From the NCBI GenBank assembly GCA_964624235.1, contig CAZUXY010000076.1, positions 1-16,637 on the forward strand: a DNA stretch of 16,637 nt. The letters are read 5' to 3'. This DNA comes from CAZUXY01 sp964624235. GTDB lineage: Bacteria; Spirochaetota; UBA4802; UBA5368. The notes beneath the pieces are model-generated. The model had not been told where the DNA came from. It did no database searches and was given only the letters and a program-made list of their open reading frames with translations. This document shows positions 6,799 through 14,513 of the stretch, piece after piece (the first letter of the stretch is position 1; every line of letters begins with the position of its first letter). The position numbers and the translations under genes were made by a program.

Positions 6799-7512
6799 AT
6801 GAAAATCATGATCTATACCGGACTTATGCTGCTTATTGCCCTCACCGCATGTAAAGAAAAGTCGTTCAGAGAGGCGGTGAGTTTTAAATCACTGAGGTCC
6901 TTTCAGACCGGTGATATCGAGGAATTAAAGAAAAAAGCGCTGGAATATGAGGGCGATGCGGGGAGCAAGCCCAAGTATGTCAATGAACTGGGTAACATTT
7001 ATTACAAGCTGGGACTTCTGTATCTGGAGAAAAAGAACTGGGACGAAGCGGTCGCCTCGTTCAAGAAAGCGACGGGTTACGGCAAAGATTCACCTTCAAC
7101 GTACTATAACCTGGCCGTTGCTTACGGCAACCGGGGCAGGGAGCTTGGAACGAAGGAAGACCTGAACAGCGCGGAAAAGAACTACAGGCTTGCGATTGAA
7201 AAGAATACGGCTTTTTCCGACGCCAGGTATGGTTTGGGAATCCTGCTTTTTTATGAGAAGGACCAGAAGGAAGACGGCCTGAGGATCATGGAACAGCTGG
7301 TCTCCCGAAACAGCGATTATATCCGGGGGTATTTCGCCCTGGGAAGGTTTTACTATGAACTGAACAAGCCCGAAAAGGCCCTCGCGGTGTACGAAGCACT
7401 GCATGGGGTGCTGGAAAAAAAATCCGACCGGTCTGAAGAGATCAAGCTGTACAAACAACAGTGCCGTGACAATATAGAGCGGCTTATGCGTGAACTTTCC
7501 GGCCAGCGATGA
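6799..7512 (+). CDS. TPR-repeat lipoprotein
   Basis: With the ATG at 6799 the product is 237 residues. It starts with a lipoprotein signal peptide: MKIMIYTGLMLLIALTAC, lipobox LTAC with C18 as the lipidated residue. The rest is helical with at least three tetratricopeptide-like units: NELGNIYYKLGLLYLEKKNWDEAVASFKKA, then the STYYNLAVAYGNRG...AEKNYRLAIEKN unit, then GYFALGRFYYELNKPEKALAVYEAL. Between the last two is a degenerate unit (DARYGLGILLFYEKDQKEDGLRIMEQLV). TPR proteins usually act as protein-binding scaffolds. This one should be anchored to a membrane and face the periplasm or the cell surface. No partner can be named. The residue after the lipid cysteine is lysine, so there is no E. 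coli-style aspartate retention signal. It overlaps dprA by ATGA, which is likely a transcriptional arrangement rather than a shared function, because DprA is cytoplasmic. Confidence 0.82.
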   Translation: MKIMIYTGLMLLIALTACKEKSFREAVSFKSLRSFQTGDIEELKKKALEYEGDAGSKPKYVNELGNIYYKLGLLYLEKKNWDEAVASFKKATGYGKDSPSTYYNLAVAYGNRGRELGTKEDLNSAEKNYRLAIEKNTAFSDARYGLGILLFYEKDQKEDGLRIMEQLVSRNSDYIRGYFALGRFYYELNKPEKALAVYEALHGVLEKKSDRSEEIKLYKQQCRDNIERLMRELSGQR

Positions 7513-8648
7513 ACCGGCCGGAACATACCCTTTACGCGATCGCACTGTCCCTGCTGTCATCGCCCGGCTCGAACAGGGTCTGGGACGCGGTCGGTTTGCC
7601 TTCGCCCATGGAGGCCTATGATTGTTGTACCGAAAGTGGAGGAGAATCGACGCAGCAGTTTATTGCGGATATTTATGACGCACATCCGTTGAAGGCGGCT
7701 GAAGAAATCATCCTCGCCTGTCTCTCGAAATCCATAGACATAATTCACTACTGGGACCCCCGCTATCCGGCGATATTAAAAGAGATCGCACGACCGCCGA
7801 TTGTACTTTATGCGGCAGGTTATATACCATCTGAGACCAGGATCGCTGTTGTGGGGACACGTGCGGCTGACCAGGTATCCAGGGAGATCGCCGATCGGCT
7901 GTCCGGGGAACTTGCGGAACGTGGTTTGACCGTGGTAAGCGGCATGGCGATGGGGATCGACCGGCATGCGCACCTGGGGGCCATGAAAGCGGGTGGGGCC
8001 ACCATTGGTGTTCTGGCTGGTGGTATAGATATCACGTACCCATACAGAAACCGTGATCTCTATAGAATGATACTTGAGTCACACAATTCATGCCTCGTTT
8101 CCGAATATCCTCCCGGGACCTTCGCGTTAAACTGGACGTTTTCCCGCCGTAACCGTATTATCAGTGGCCTCTCGGCGGGTACGATAGTGGTAATGGCGGG
8201 AGAAAAAAGCGGCGCGCTGATCACCGCACGATATGCCCTGGAACAGAATCGTGAGGTGTTCGCCTGCCCCGGTCACACCTTTGATAAAGGTTATTATGGA
8301 TGCCACTCCCTGATTCGACAGGGCGCGCATATCGTGGGTAGCGCCGAAGACGTGTTGAGGGAACTGGGATGCGCGGTGAACCAGCCGGATACGAAAAAAG
8401 AAACAGTGGTCCCTGCGCATGAAAGTATTAAAAACGGTAGTCCCGTCGAATCAGGCCCGGGGCCTGTGGGAAAACTGATATTACAACTGCTTAATGACGG
8501 TGAATCCGATATAGATACATTAATAAGAAGGGCCGATACGGAAACCGGTACGGTGATGGAAGCACTGGTCGACCTGGAAATATCCGGCTATATCAACCGG
8601 AAGGGTAACAGTATCGTACCATGCAGGTCCAGGAACCATTCCGGTTGA
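7509..8648 (+). CDS. dprA: DNA processing protein DprA
   Basis: DprA binds incoming single-stranded DNA in the cytoplasm and loads RecA during natural transformation; it is also widespread in bacteria not known to be competent. The 379-residue protein has an N-terminal helical region (about 1-80) and the Rossmann-like DprA domain (about 85-290). Its motifs are VVGTR (114-118), SGMAMGID (144-151), a GG loop (171-172), FSRRNRIISGLS (211-222) and SGALITA (234-240). A C-terminal winged-helix domain covers about 315-372. The usual VPG and G-x-N-x-L-I motifs read CPGH (253-256) and YGCHSLI (263-269), mild departures. The start ATG overlaps the TPR gene stop. A hairpin terminator follows the stop. 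No other competence gene is visible nearby. Confidence 0.94.
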   Translation: MNRPEHTLYAIALSLLSSPGSNRVWDAVGLPSPMEAYDCCTESGGESTQQFIADIYDAHPLKAAEEIILACLSKSIDIIHYWDPRYPAILKEIARPPIVLYAAGYIPSETRIAVVGTRAADQVSREIADRLSGELAERGLTVVSGMAMGIDRHAHLGAMKAGGATIGVLAGGIDITYPYRNRDLYRMILESHNSCLVSEYPPGTFALNWTFSRRNRIISGLSAGTIVVMAGEKSGALITARYALEQNREVFACPGHTFDKGYYGCHSLIRQGAHIVGSAEDVLRELGCAVNQPDTKKETVVPAHESIKNGSPVESGPGPVGKLILQLLNDGESDIDTLIRRADTETGTVMEALVDLEISGYINRKGNSIVPCRSRNHSG

Positions 8649-8672
8649 ACGGTACCGGCCCTTTCTTTTTTT
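8641..8672 (+). terminator. probable rho-independent terminator after dprA
   Basis: The inverted repeat CCGGT (8641-8645) / ACCGG (8654-8658) has an eight-base loop containing the dprA stop codon. It is followed by CCC and a T-rich tract (8662-8672, ten T in eleven bases). The stem is short at five pairs but G/C-rich, and the location at the end of the TPR-dprA unit fits. Confidence 0.5.
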
Positions 8673-8753
8673 GCTGTTGTCCGTCAGAAAATCTCCCCGG
8701 TTGATCGATAATAGTGATAGATTCCAAGCCTCATTGAATAACGGGTTGATTAT

Positions 8754-9368
8754 ATGAAATTGAAGTATCTGTTCGTTGTGCTGACCGGCTTTCTGTGTCT
8801 GGTGACCATAAGCCAGATTTTCACCATCCCGCCGTACGCCGGGGATATCTTTAATGTATACCGGTCGGGTTATTTCAGGGAACTGGAAAAAAGCTTCTCG
8901 GTGATCACCGATGCTTTCATCGAGACGAAAATGCTGGGGAAAGCCGAATATGCGTGGGTACTGCTTGAGGATATAGGGAAAAAGCATGCGATAACCATAC
9001 GGGTGTATGACGGTTCGGGAAGACTCATCCCCGCTCCGGGACAGCCGTCATCCGACAGGGACAATGTGGTGACCGAAATACTTGGTTCGATGAATCCGGG
9101 TATTCGTTCCGAACTACGGGGACGTACAATATATACGGCGATTCCCGCCGTAATGGAGGACCGGTGTTTATTCTGTCATCCCCCCTCCGGCAAAAACCGA
9201 ATTGCGGGAGTCCTGACATTTAAACGAGGTTATGACGCCCATGTGTATTATTCTTCTGAACGAATAATCATTTTTTCGGTACTGACGGCGTTGTTGCTGT
9301 CACTGCTGTTTCTGGTGATCCGGTGGGACCCGGAAAAGAAAGTTAAAGAATTATTTGACAAAATGTAG
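8754..9368 (+). CDS. membrane-anchored single-heme protein with a sensor-like periplasmic domain
   Basis: A 204-residue protein with an N-terminal membrane helix (about residues 4-25), a periplasmic domain (about 28-168), a second membrane helix (about 169-190) and a short charged cytoplasmic tail ending VKELFDKM. The periplasmic domain carries one heme-c site, C138-H142 (CLFCH). Before it comes a helix-then-sheet pattern with IRVYDGSGRLIPAP (82-95), and after it GVLTF. This layout resembles the heme-c periplasmic PAS/Cache-like sensor domains found in front of histidine kinases and chemoreceptors (for example in Geobacter). Here no kinase, HAMP or signalling domain follows. It could be a stand-alone redox sensor subunit, an electron-transfer protein, or a remnant of a larger receptor. 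Its own promoter is not clear and the Shine-Dalgarno is weak. The next gene, topA, is unrelated. Confidence 0.75.
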   Translation: MKLKYLFVVLTGFLCLVTISQIFTIPPYAGDIFNVYRSGYFRELEKSFSVITDAFIETKMLGKAEYAWVLLEDIGKKHAITIRVYDGSGRLIPAPGQPSSDRDNVVTEILGSMNPGIRSELRGRTIYTAIPAVMEDRCLFCHPPSGKNRIAGVLTFKRGYDAHVYYSSERIIIFSVLTALLLSLLFLVIRWDPEKKVKELFDKM

Positions 9369-9419
9369 ATAATCTATGGAGTGTCCTGTAAATTACAACA
9401 GGCATCGATTGAATTTTTC

Positions 9420-9425
9420 AGAGGA
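9420..9425 (+). promoter_or_regulatory. ribosome binding site that sets the topA start at 9433
   Basis: AGAGGA at 9420-9425 lies seven bases before the ATG at 9433. That start gives MAKGGKTLIIVESPSKAKTI, the normal beginning of bacterial topoisomerase I. The upstream in-frame ATG at 9376 would add 19 non-conserved residues. Confidence 0.7.
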
Positions 9426-9432
9426 CCATGGC

Positions 9433-11574
9433 ATGGCAAAAGGCGGGAAAACCCTGATCATCGTAGAATCGCCGTCAAAGGCGAAAACCATCAACAAGTA
9501 TCTCGGCAATGATTATATAATCTCGTCCTCGATGGGTCATATCATCGACCTGCCGAAATCCCGCATCGCGGTAGATGCCGACAATGACTTCAAGCCTGAA
9601 TACATCACCATCAGGGGGAAGGCGAAGATACTCAATGAACTGAAGAAAAAAGCTTCCCAGGCGTCACAGGTGCTTCTGGCGACCGACCCTGACAGGGAGG
9701 GCGAGGCCATCTCGTGGCACCTCTCGAACGCGTTGAAGCCTAAGAACGACAATATCAAGCGGATAGAATTCAACGAAATCACCGAGCCCGCCGTAAAGGA
9801 AGCGGTAGATAATCCGCGTGAGATCGATATCAACCTGGTCAACGCACAGCAGGCACGCAGAATACTCGACCGCATCGTGGGTTACAATATAAGCCCCATC
9901 CTGTGGAAGAAAGTCCGCAAGGGTCTCTCGGCCGGCCGGGTCCAGTCGGTCGCGTTACGTGTCATTTGTGAAAGAGAGAGGGAAATAGAGAACTTTATCC
10001 CTGAAGAGTACTGGACCCTCGAAGCGGTTTTTCAGCACGATGGAAAGAAATTCACCGGTTCGCTGTTCACGCTGAACGGCGAAAGGGTCAAGCTGACGAA
10101 AAAGGAAGAGGCCGAGAAGATCCTGGCCGACCTGGAGGGAAAATCGTTCACGGTGCAATCCGTTCAGAAAAAAGAGCGAAAAAGAAACGCCCCGGCGCCG
10201 TACATCACCAGCAAACTCCAGCAGGACGCGGCGAACCGGCTTGGATTCACCACCACCAAGACCATGATTATAGCCCAGCAGCTTTATGAGGGTGTTTCGC
10301 TTACCGATGAAGGGCCCGTCGGCCTCATCACCTATATGCGTACCGATTCCACACGAGTTTCAGACACGGCATTGAACAGCGTCAGGAACTATATTACCGG
10401 AAATTTTTCTGAAGGGTATCTCCCCAAGAAAGCGAACTTCTTCAGCAATAAAAAGAACGCTCAGGACGCCCATGAGGCCATACGGCCCAGTGACGTCAAC
10501 CGCACCCCCGACTCGGTTAAAAAGGACCTGAGCCGTGAACAGTTCAAGATCTATGACCTTATATGGAAGCGGTTCGTCGCTTCACAGATGACCCCGGAGG
10601 TTTCAGAGGTATGCACGGTTCTTCTCGGCGCCGGTGCCGTGGTGTTCAAAGCTATCGGCAGCCGCGTTGTCTTCGAGGGCTTCACCGCGGTGGACAGGGA
10701 CGACAAGACCCGGAAAATGGACCTGCCTAAAATGAAGGAGGGGGACGCCGTCGAGGTCAGAGAGTACCTGCCAGAACAGCACTTCACCACTCCTCCTCCC
10801 CGTTATAACGACGCGTCCCTGGTAAAGTTCCTTGAGGAATCAGGGATAGGAAGGCCTTCCACGTATGCCCCGACCATAACCACGCTGATCACCCGTTATT
10901 ATGCGGTGCGCTCGGGCCGCCAGCTGGTTCCTACAGTGCTGGGCCGGCTGGTAAATGACATAATGGTAAACCATTTTCCCTCCCTGGTGTCCATAGATTT
11001 TACCGCCCAGATGGAAGATAAACTTGACCATGTCGAGGATTCGAGTACCAACTGGGTCGACATGCTCAGGGAATTTTACGGACCGTTCAAGATAAACGTT
11101 GATGACGCGGATCACCGCATCGAGGAGATGAAGAACATCCTTGACGAGGAAACCGAGGAAATCTGCGAGAACTGCGGCAGGAAGATGGTAAAGAAACTGG
11201 GACGGTACGGTTTCTTCCTCGCCTGCCCGGGTTTTCCCGAATGCCGTAACGCCAAATCCCTGCCCCTGGGCAAGTGCCCCCAGCCGGATTGTACCGGTGA
11301 TGTCGTGAAACGCAGTTCCCGCAAGGGAAGGCCCTTTTACGCATGCAGCCGGTATCCGGACTGCACCTTCATCACCAGGGAGACACCCGCCGACAAGCCC
11401 TGTCCGAAATGCGGCAGCCTGCTCTTTTCGAAAAAAATCCGCGGGAAAGGGCAGATGCTAACCTGCCTGAAGGAAAGCTGCGGGTTTAAGATAGAACTGC
11501 TCGACAGCGAGAACAACGGGGCACTCAAGACCGACAACGGCAACAACGGCTCAGAGGAGCAGCGTGATAACTGA
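9433..11574 (+). CDS. topA: DNA topoisomerase I (type IA)
   Basis: A 713-residue cytoplasmic enzyme that relaxes negative supercoils through a transient 5'-phosphotyrosine link. The Toprim domain opens with E12 (IVESPSKAKTI) and carries the metal-binding D85, D87 and E89 (ATDPDREGEAISWHL). The catalytic tyrosine is Y301 in GLITYMRTDSTRVS (297-310). The core also has the conserved ESGIGRPSTYA segment. Three C-terminal four-cysteine zinc ribbons are visible: C578/C581/C598/C604, C615/C620/C638/C644 and C657/C660/C678/C683. The length matches the family. The gene leads a tight run: its end overlaps xerC by 11 bases. That topA-xerC-hslV-hslU order is seen in several phyla, so the context supports the call. 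Confidence 0.97.
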   Translation: MAKGGKTLIIVESPSKAKTINKYLGNDYIISSSMGHIIDLPKSRIAVDADNDFKPEYITIRGKAKILNELKKKASQASQVLLATDPDREGEAISWHLSNALKPKNDNIKRIEFNEITEPAVKEAVDNPREIDINLVNAQQARRILDRIVGYNISPILWKKVRKGLSAGRVQSVALRVICEREREIENFIPEEYWTLEAVFQHDGKKFTGSLFTLNGERVKLTKKEEAEKILADLEGKSFTVQSVQKKERKRNAPAPYITSKLQQDAANRLGFTTTKTMIIAQQLYEGVSLTDEGPVGLITYMRTDSTRVSDTALNSVRNYITGNFSEGYLPKKANFFSNKKNAQDAHEAIRPSDVNRTPDSVKKDLSREQFKIYDLIWKRFVASQMTPEVSEVCTVLLGAGAVVFKAIGSRVVFEGFTAVDRDDKTRKMDLPKMKEGDAVEVREYLPEQHFTTPPPRYNDASLVKFLEESGIGRPSTYAPTITTLITRYYAVRSGRQLVPTVLGRLVNDIMVNHFPSLVSIDFTAQMEDKLDHVEDSSTNWVDMLREFYGPFKINVDDADHRIEEMKNILDEETEEICENCGRKMVKKLGRYGFFLACPGFPECRNAKSLPLGKCPQPDCTGDVVKRSSRKGRPFYACSRYPDCTFITRETPADKPCPKCGSLLFSKKIRGKGQMLTCLKESCGFKIELLDSENNGALKTDNGNNGSEEQRDN

Positions 11575-12514
11575 AATCGATCTGTTCATGCGTTACCTGG
11601 AGGTGGAGAGGAACGCCTCTCCCCTGACGCTTGAGTCGTACAGCAGGGATCTTTCGCAGTTTTGCCGTTTCCTGTCGGGAGATGGCACCCTTGAAGAGGG
11701 CGATGCTCTACCGGTGGAAACCGGCACACCCAACGTCGCCGAGATACCCGCCGCTTCCGTGAGGGCTGAAGATATCAGGGGATTTCTGGGGTACTGCCAC
11801 GACGCCGGATTGCAGAAATCCACCATACGGCGCAAGGTGGCCGCACTTAAATCGTTTTTTCGGTTCCTTTACAACCATGAGTGTATAGCTCAAAATCCCG
11901 CCGAGCGGATACTTTTCCCCAGGGCCGGGAAGAAACTGCCCCGTTTTCTTTACCTGGACCAGGTTTTTGAAATACTCGATTTTCCCCTGGAGAGCTTTAT
12001 CGATTTCAGGGACCGCGCGCTGCTCGAGGTCTTCTATGCCTCGGGCGTTCGGGTTTCCGAGCTGGTGACCGCCGATATGGGCGATTTTGACGGTCCCGGA
12101 TCCAGGCTGAAAGTGTACGGGAAGGGAGCCGTCGAGAGGATCGCGTTTCTCACGGGAGAATCGGTGCACTGGATGAACAAATATATTGATGAACGAAGAA
12201 AAAAATTCGGACTGGTTTCTGATCCCCTGTTCGTCAATAACACCGGCCGCCGCCTCACTCCCCGGGGGATTTTTCATATAGTCGAGGGAAGGGCCCGCAG
12301 GGCCGGAATACTGCTGAAAGTATCCCCTCATACCTTCCGCCACTCCTTCGCGACCGAGCTGCTGAACAGGGGGGCCGATATACGGGCCGTGCAGGAGCTT
12401 CTGGGCCACCGGAGCCTCTCGACCACCCAGGTGTACACCCACACGACGAAAGAACGGCTCAAGGCCGCATACAAAAAATATCATCCCCATTCCGGAGAAA
12501 GCCATGGGAAATGA
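11564..12514 (+). CDS. xerC: tyrosine recombinase of the XerC/XerD family
   Basis: A 316-residue site-specific recombinase that resolves chromosome dimers at dif, normally with a second Xer protein and FtsK. The N-terminal SAM-like DNA-binding domain covers about 1-115. The catalytic domain has the full set: R163 (ASGVRVSEL), K187 (VYGKGAVER), H256 and R259 (HTFRHSFATEL), H282 (LLGHRSLSTTQ) and the nucleophile Y291 (VYTHT). An insertion of about 20 residues in the N-terminal domain (around 40-65) lengthens it slightly. The start is GTG at 11564, inside topA, with GAGGAG at 11554-11559 only four bases upstream; the ATG at 11588 is a less likely alternative because it cuts into the conserved first helix. 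XerC is preferred over XerD because of position before hslVU and the GKKLPRFL linker. If the genome has only one Xer, the name would be moot. Confidence 0.88.
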   Translation: MITEIDLFMRYLEVERNASPLTLESYSRDLSQFCRFLSGDGTLEEGDALPVETGTPNVAEIPAASVRAEDIRGFLGYCHDAGLQKSTIRRKVAALKSFFRFLYNHECIAQNPAERILFPRAGKKLPRFLYLDQVFEILDFPLESFIDFRDRALLEVFYASGVRVSELVTADMGDFDGPGSRLKVYGKGAVERIAFLTGESVHWMNKYIDERRKKFGLVSDPLFVNNTGRRLTPRGIFHIVEGRARRAGILLKVSPHTFRHSFATELLNRGADIRAVQELLGHRSLSTTQVYTHTTKERLKAAYKKYHPHSGESHGK

Positions 12515-13052
12515 ATCCGTCTGGAGAGGAACGACCGTACTGGCCGTAAGGCACGGCGGAAGCCTGGCCCTGGGGTGCGACGGCCAGATCACCCTGGGAG
12601 AGACCATCGTGAAGTCGGGCGCGACCAAGATCAGAAAGATGGCCGACGGAAAAATACTGGCGGGGTTCGCCGGATCGGTGGCCGATGCGCTTACCCTCTT
12701 TGAAAAGTTCGAACAGAAGCTGGATTCGTATTCAGGGAACACCGCCAGGGCGGTGGTGGAGCTCGCAAGGGACTGGAGGATGGACAGGATGCTCCGGCGA
12801 CTGGAGGCCATACTCGTCGTCGGCGACCGTGAGCGCCTGTTTCTGCTGAGCGGCAGCGGCGAGGTTATAGAACCCGACGACGGGGTGCTGGGCATAGGTT
12901 CGGGAGGACAGTTCGCGGCGTCGGCGGCCCGGGCGCTGGTCAGGCACAGCGGTCTTTCGGCGGTGGAAATTGTGAGGGAGTCACTAGCCATCGCTTCGGA
13001 GATATGCATTTATTCGAACAGCAATATAACCGTTGAGGAGATTAAACTGTAA
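12504..13052 (+). CDS. hslV: ATP-dependent protease subunit HslV
   Basis: HslV is the threonine peptidase that forms a double-hexamer chamber capped by the HslU ATPase. The 182-residue protein has the family core: T10-T11 (GTTVLAVR), then C25-D26-G27-Q28 (GCDGQITLG) and K42 (SGATKIRKM). Numbered from T10 as residue 1, the aspartate is 17 and the lysine 33, the expected catalytic positions. Unlike E. coli HslV, in which the threonine directly follows the initiator methionine, eight further residues (GNESVWRG) intervene. There is no start codon between the ATG at 12504 and the threonines, so the extension is real. GGAG at 12494-12497 is six bases before the ATG. The start overlaps the xerC end by 11 bases, and the stop abuts the hslU ATG with no gap, so the two subunits are surely co-expressed. 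Confidence 0.95.
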   Translation: MGNESVWRGTTVLAVRHGGSLALGCDGQITLGETIVKSGATKIRKMADGKILAGFAGSVADALTLFEKFEQKLDSYSGNTARAVVELARDWRMDRMLRRLEAILVVGDRERLFLLSGSGEVIEPDDGVLGIGSGGQFAASAARALVRHSGLSAVEIVRESLAIASEICIYSNSNITVEEIKL

Positions 13053-14477
13053 ATGGCGAAAAACAACGGTCTTTCGTCGATAGAGGGCGAGCTCACGCCG
13101 CGGCAGATCGTCTGCGAACTTGACAAGTATATCATCGGCCAGGAGGAAGCGAAGAAATCGGTGGCCATCGCCCTCAGGAACCGGGCGCGCAGAAAGATGC
13201 TGGATCCTGAAATGCAGGAGGAAATCGCCCCCAAGAACATCATCATGATAGGCCCTACGGGCGTGGGTAAAACCGAAATTGCGCGCAGGCTTTCACGGTT
13301 GGTGAACGCCCCCTTTATCAAGGTTGAGATAACCAAGTACACCGAGGTCGGCTATGTGGGCAGGGACGTGGAGTCCATGATCCGTGACCTCACCGCCGTT
13401 TCGGTCTCGATGGTCAAAAAAGAGCACAGCCGCCAGGTGGAAGAGAAGGCGGGCCGGAACACCGAAGAGAGGATACTCGGCATTCTGACGCCTGAGAAGC
13501 CCTTCGACGTCGATGAGGTAAGGGAGATGGGACTTACCCTTTCCTATGAGGAGCAGGCGGAGAGGATGGAGAAAAAAGAGACCGATACCCGTACGGCACG
13601 TGATAAACGCCGCGAGGAACTCAGGGCCGGGATTCTGGACGAAATGGAAATAGAATATGAAACACCCGCACCCGCCGCCATACCGGTGATGTCGGTAATG
13701 GGAGGCGCAGGCCTAGAGGATATCGATATCCAGCTGCAGAACATGCTGGGTGACATTTTGCCGAAAAAGCCCAGGCGCAAAAAAATAACCGTCGGTGAGG
13801 CGCGCAAAATATTTTTCGATGAGGAAATCGAAAAGCTCATAGATATGGATAAGGTCGTAAACGAGGCGGTCCGGCGGGTGGAGGAAATGGGGATCGTGTT
13901 TATCGACGAGATCGACAAGATCGCCGGCACCGAAGCGAAATCGGGCCCCGATGTGTCACGCCATGGGGTCCAGCGCGATCTGCTGCCGGTAATCGAGGGG
14001 ACATCGGTGAGCACCAAATACGGCACCCTGAAAACCAACCACATCCTCTTTATCGCCGCGGGCGCGTTCAGTGTTTCGAAACCTTCAGACCTGATCCCGG
14101 AACTGCAGGGAAGGTTCCCCATCCGCGTTGAACTGGGTTCGCTCGGCGAGGACGATTTCAAAAAAATCCTGACGCTGCCTAAAAATTCACTGACGAAACA
14201 ATACACGGAGCTGTTGAGTACAGAGGGGATTCACCTGGATTTCAGCGAGGATGCGGTTCAAGAACTGGCCCGTACCGCCAGGATACTTAACGAGGAGCTT
14301 GAAAACATCGGCGCCAGAAGGCTCCATACCATACTGGAAAAGGTCTTAGAGGAGATACTCTTTAACGCTCCCGATATGCGGGAATCGGAAAAAAGCATCA
14401 CCATAGACGCGGTGTATATAAGGACACGGCTGGAAAGCACGGTGAAAAACCGTGACCTGTCCCGCTATATCCTCTGA
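13053..14477 (+). CDS. hslU: ATP-dependent protease ATPase subunit HslU
   Basis: A 474-residue AAA+ unfoldase that feeds proteins into HslV. The N-terminal part has the family start TPRQIVCELDKYIIGQEEAKK. Walker A is GPTGVGKT (67-74), followed by KVEITKYTEVGYVGRDVESM, a typical HslU pore and nucleotide region. The charged, poorly conserved I domain covers about 110-240. Walker B is IVFIDEID (281-288) with D285 and E286. The C-terminus ends RDLSRYIL, the tail that HslU inserts into HslV. Length is normal. The ATG directly follows the hslV stop; GAGGAG at 13035-13040, within hslV, is the likely Shine-Dalgarno at a wide spacing of 12. The next gene is convergent, 36 bases away, with no clear hairpin terminator between. 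Confidence 0.97.
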   Translation: MAKNNGLSSIEGELTPRQIVCELDKYIIGQEEAKKSVAIALRNRARRKMLDPEMQEEIAPKNIIMIGPTGVGKTEIARRLSRLVNAPFIKVEITKYTEVGYVGRDVESMIRDLTAVSVSMVKKEHSRQVEEKAGRNTEERILGILTPEKPFDVDEVREMGLTLSYEEQAERMEKKETDTRTARDKRREELRAGILDEMEIEYETPAPAAIPVMSVMGGAGLEDIDIQLQNMLGDILPKKPRRKKITVGEARKIFFDEEIEKLIDMDKVVNEAVRRVEEMGIVFIDEIDKIAGTEAKSGPDVSRHGVQRDLLPVIEGTSVSTKYGTLKTNHILFIAAGAFSVSKPSDLIPELQGRFPIRVELGSLGEDDFKKILTLPKNSLTKQYTELLSTEGIHLDFSEDAVQELARTARILNEELENIGARRLHTILEKVLEEILFNAPDMRESEKSITIDAVYIRTRLESTVKNRDLSRYIL

Positions 14478-14513
14478 ACCTGAAGGTTTCGTTTGGAGAA
14501 TACGACGTGGCGG

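Noticed and set aside
11564..12514. Tyrosine recombinase as an integrase marking a mobile element
   Set aside because: It is embedded and overlapping between topA and hslV, has XerC/D length and motifs, and no att-like repeats or phage genes are nearby. It is a housekeeping Xer.
11708..13009. 433-codon open frame on the minus strand opposite xerC and hslV
   Set aside because: It is antisense to two genes with complete catalytic motifs, has low-complexity Ser/Pro-rich composition, and shows no recognisable domain. It is a shadow of high third-position GC.
13544..14206. 220-codon Ser-rich open frame on the minus strand opposite hslU
   Set aside because: Antisense shadow of a highly conserved gene; composition is typical of reverse-strand translation.
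14478..14513. Bidirectional terminator between convergent hslU and hslO
   Set aside because: The 36-base gap has no inverted repeat or T tract that I can see.
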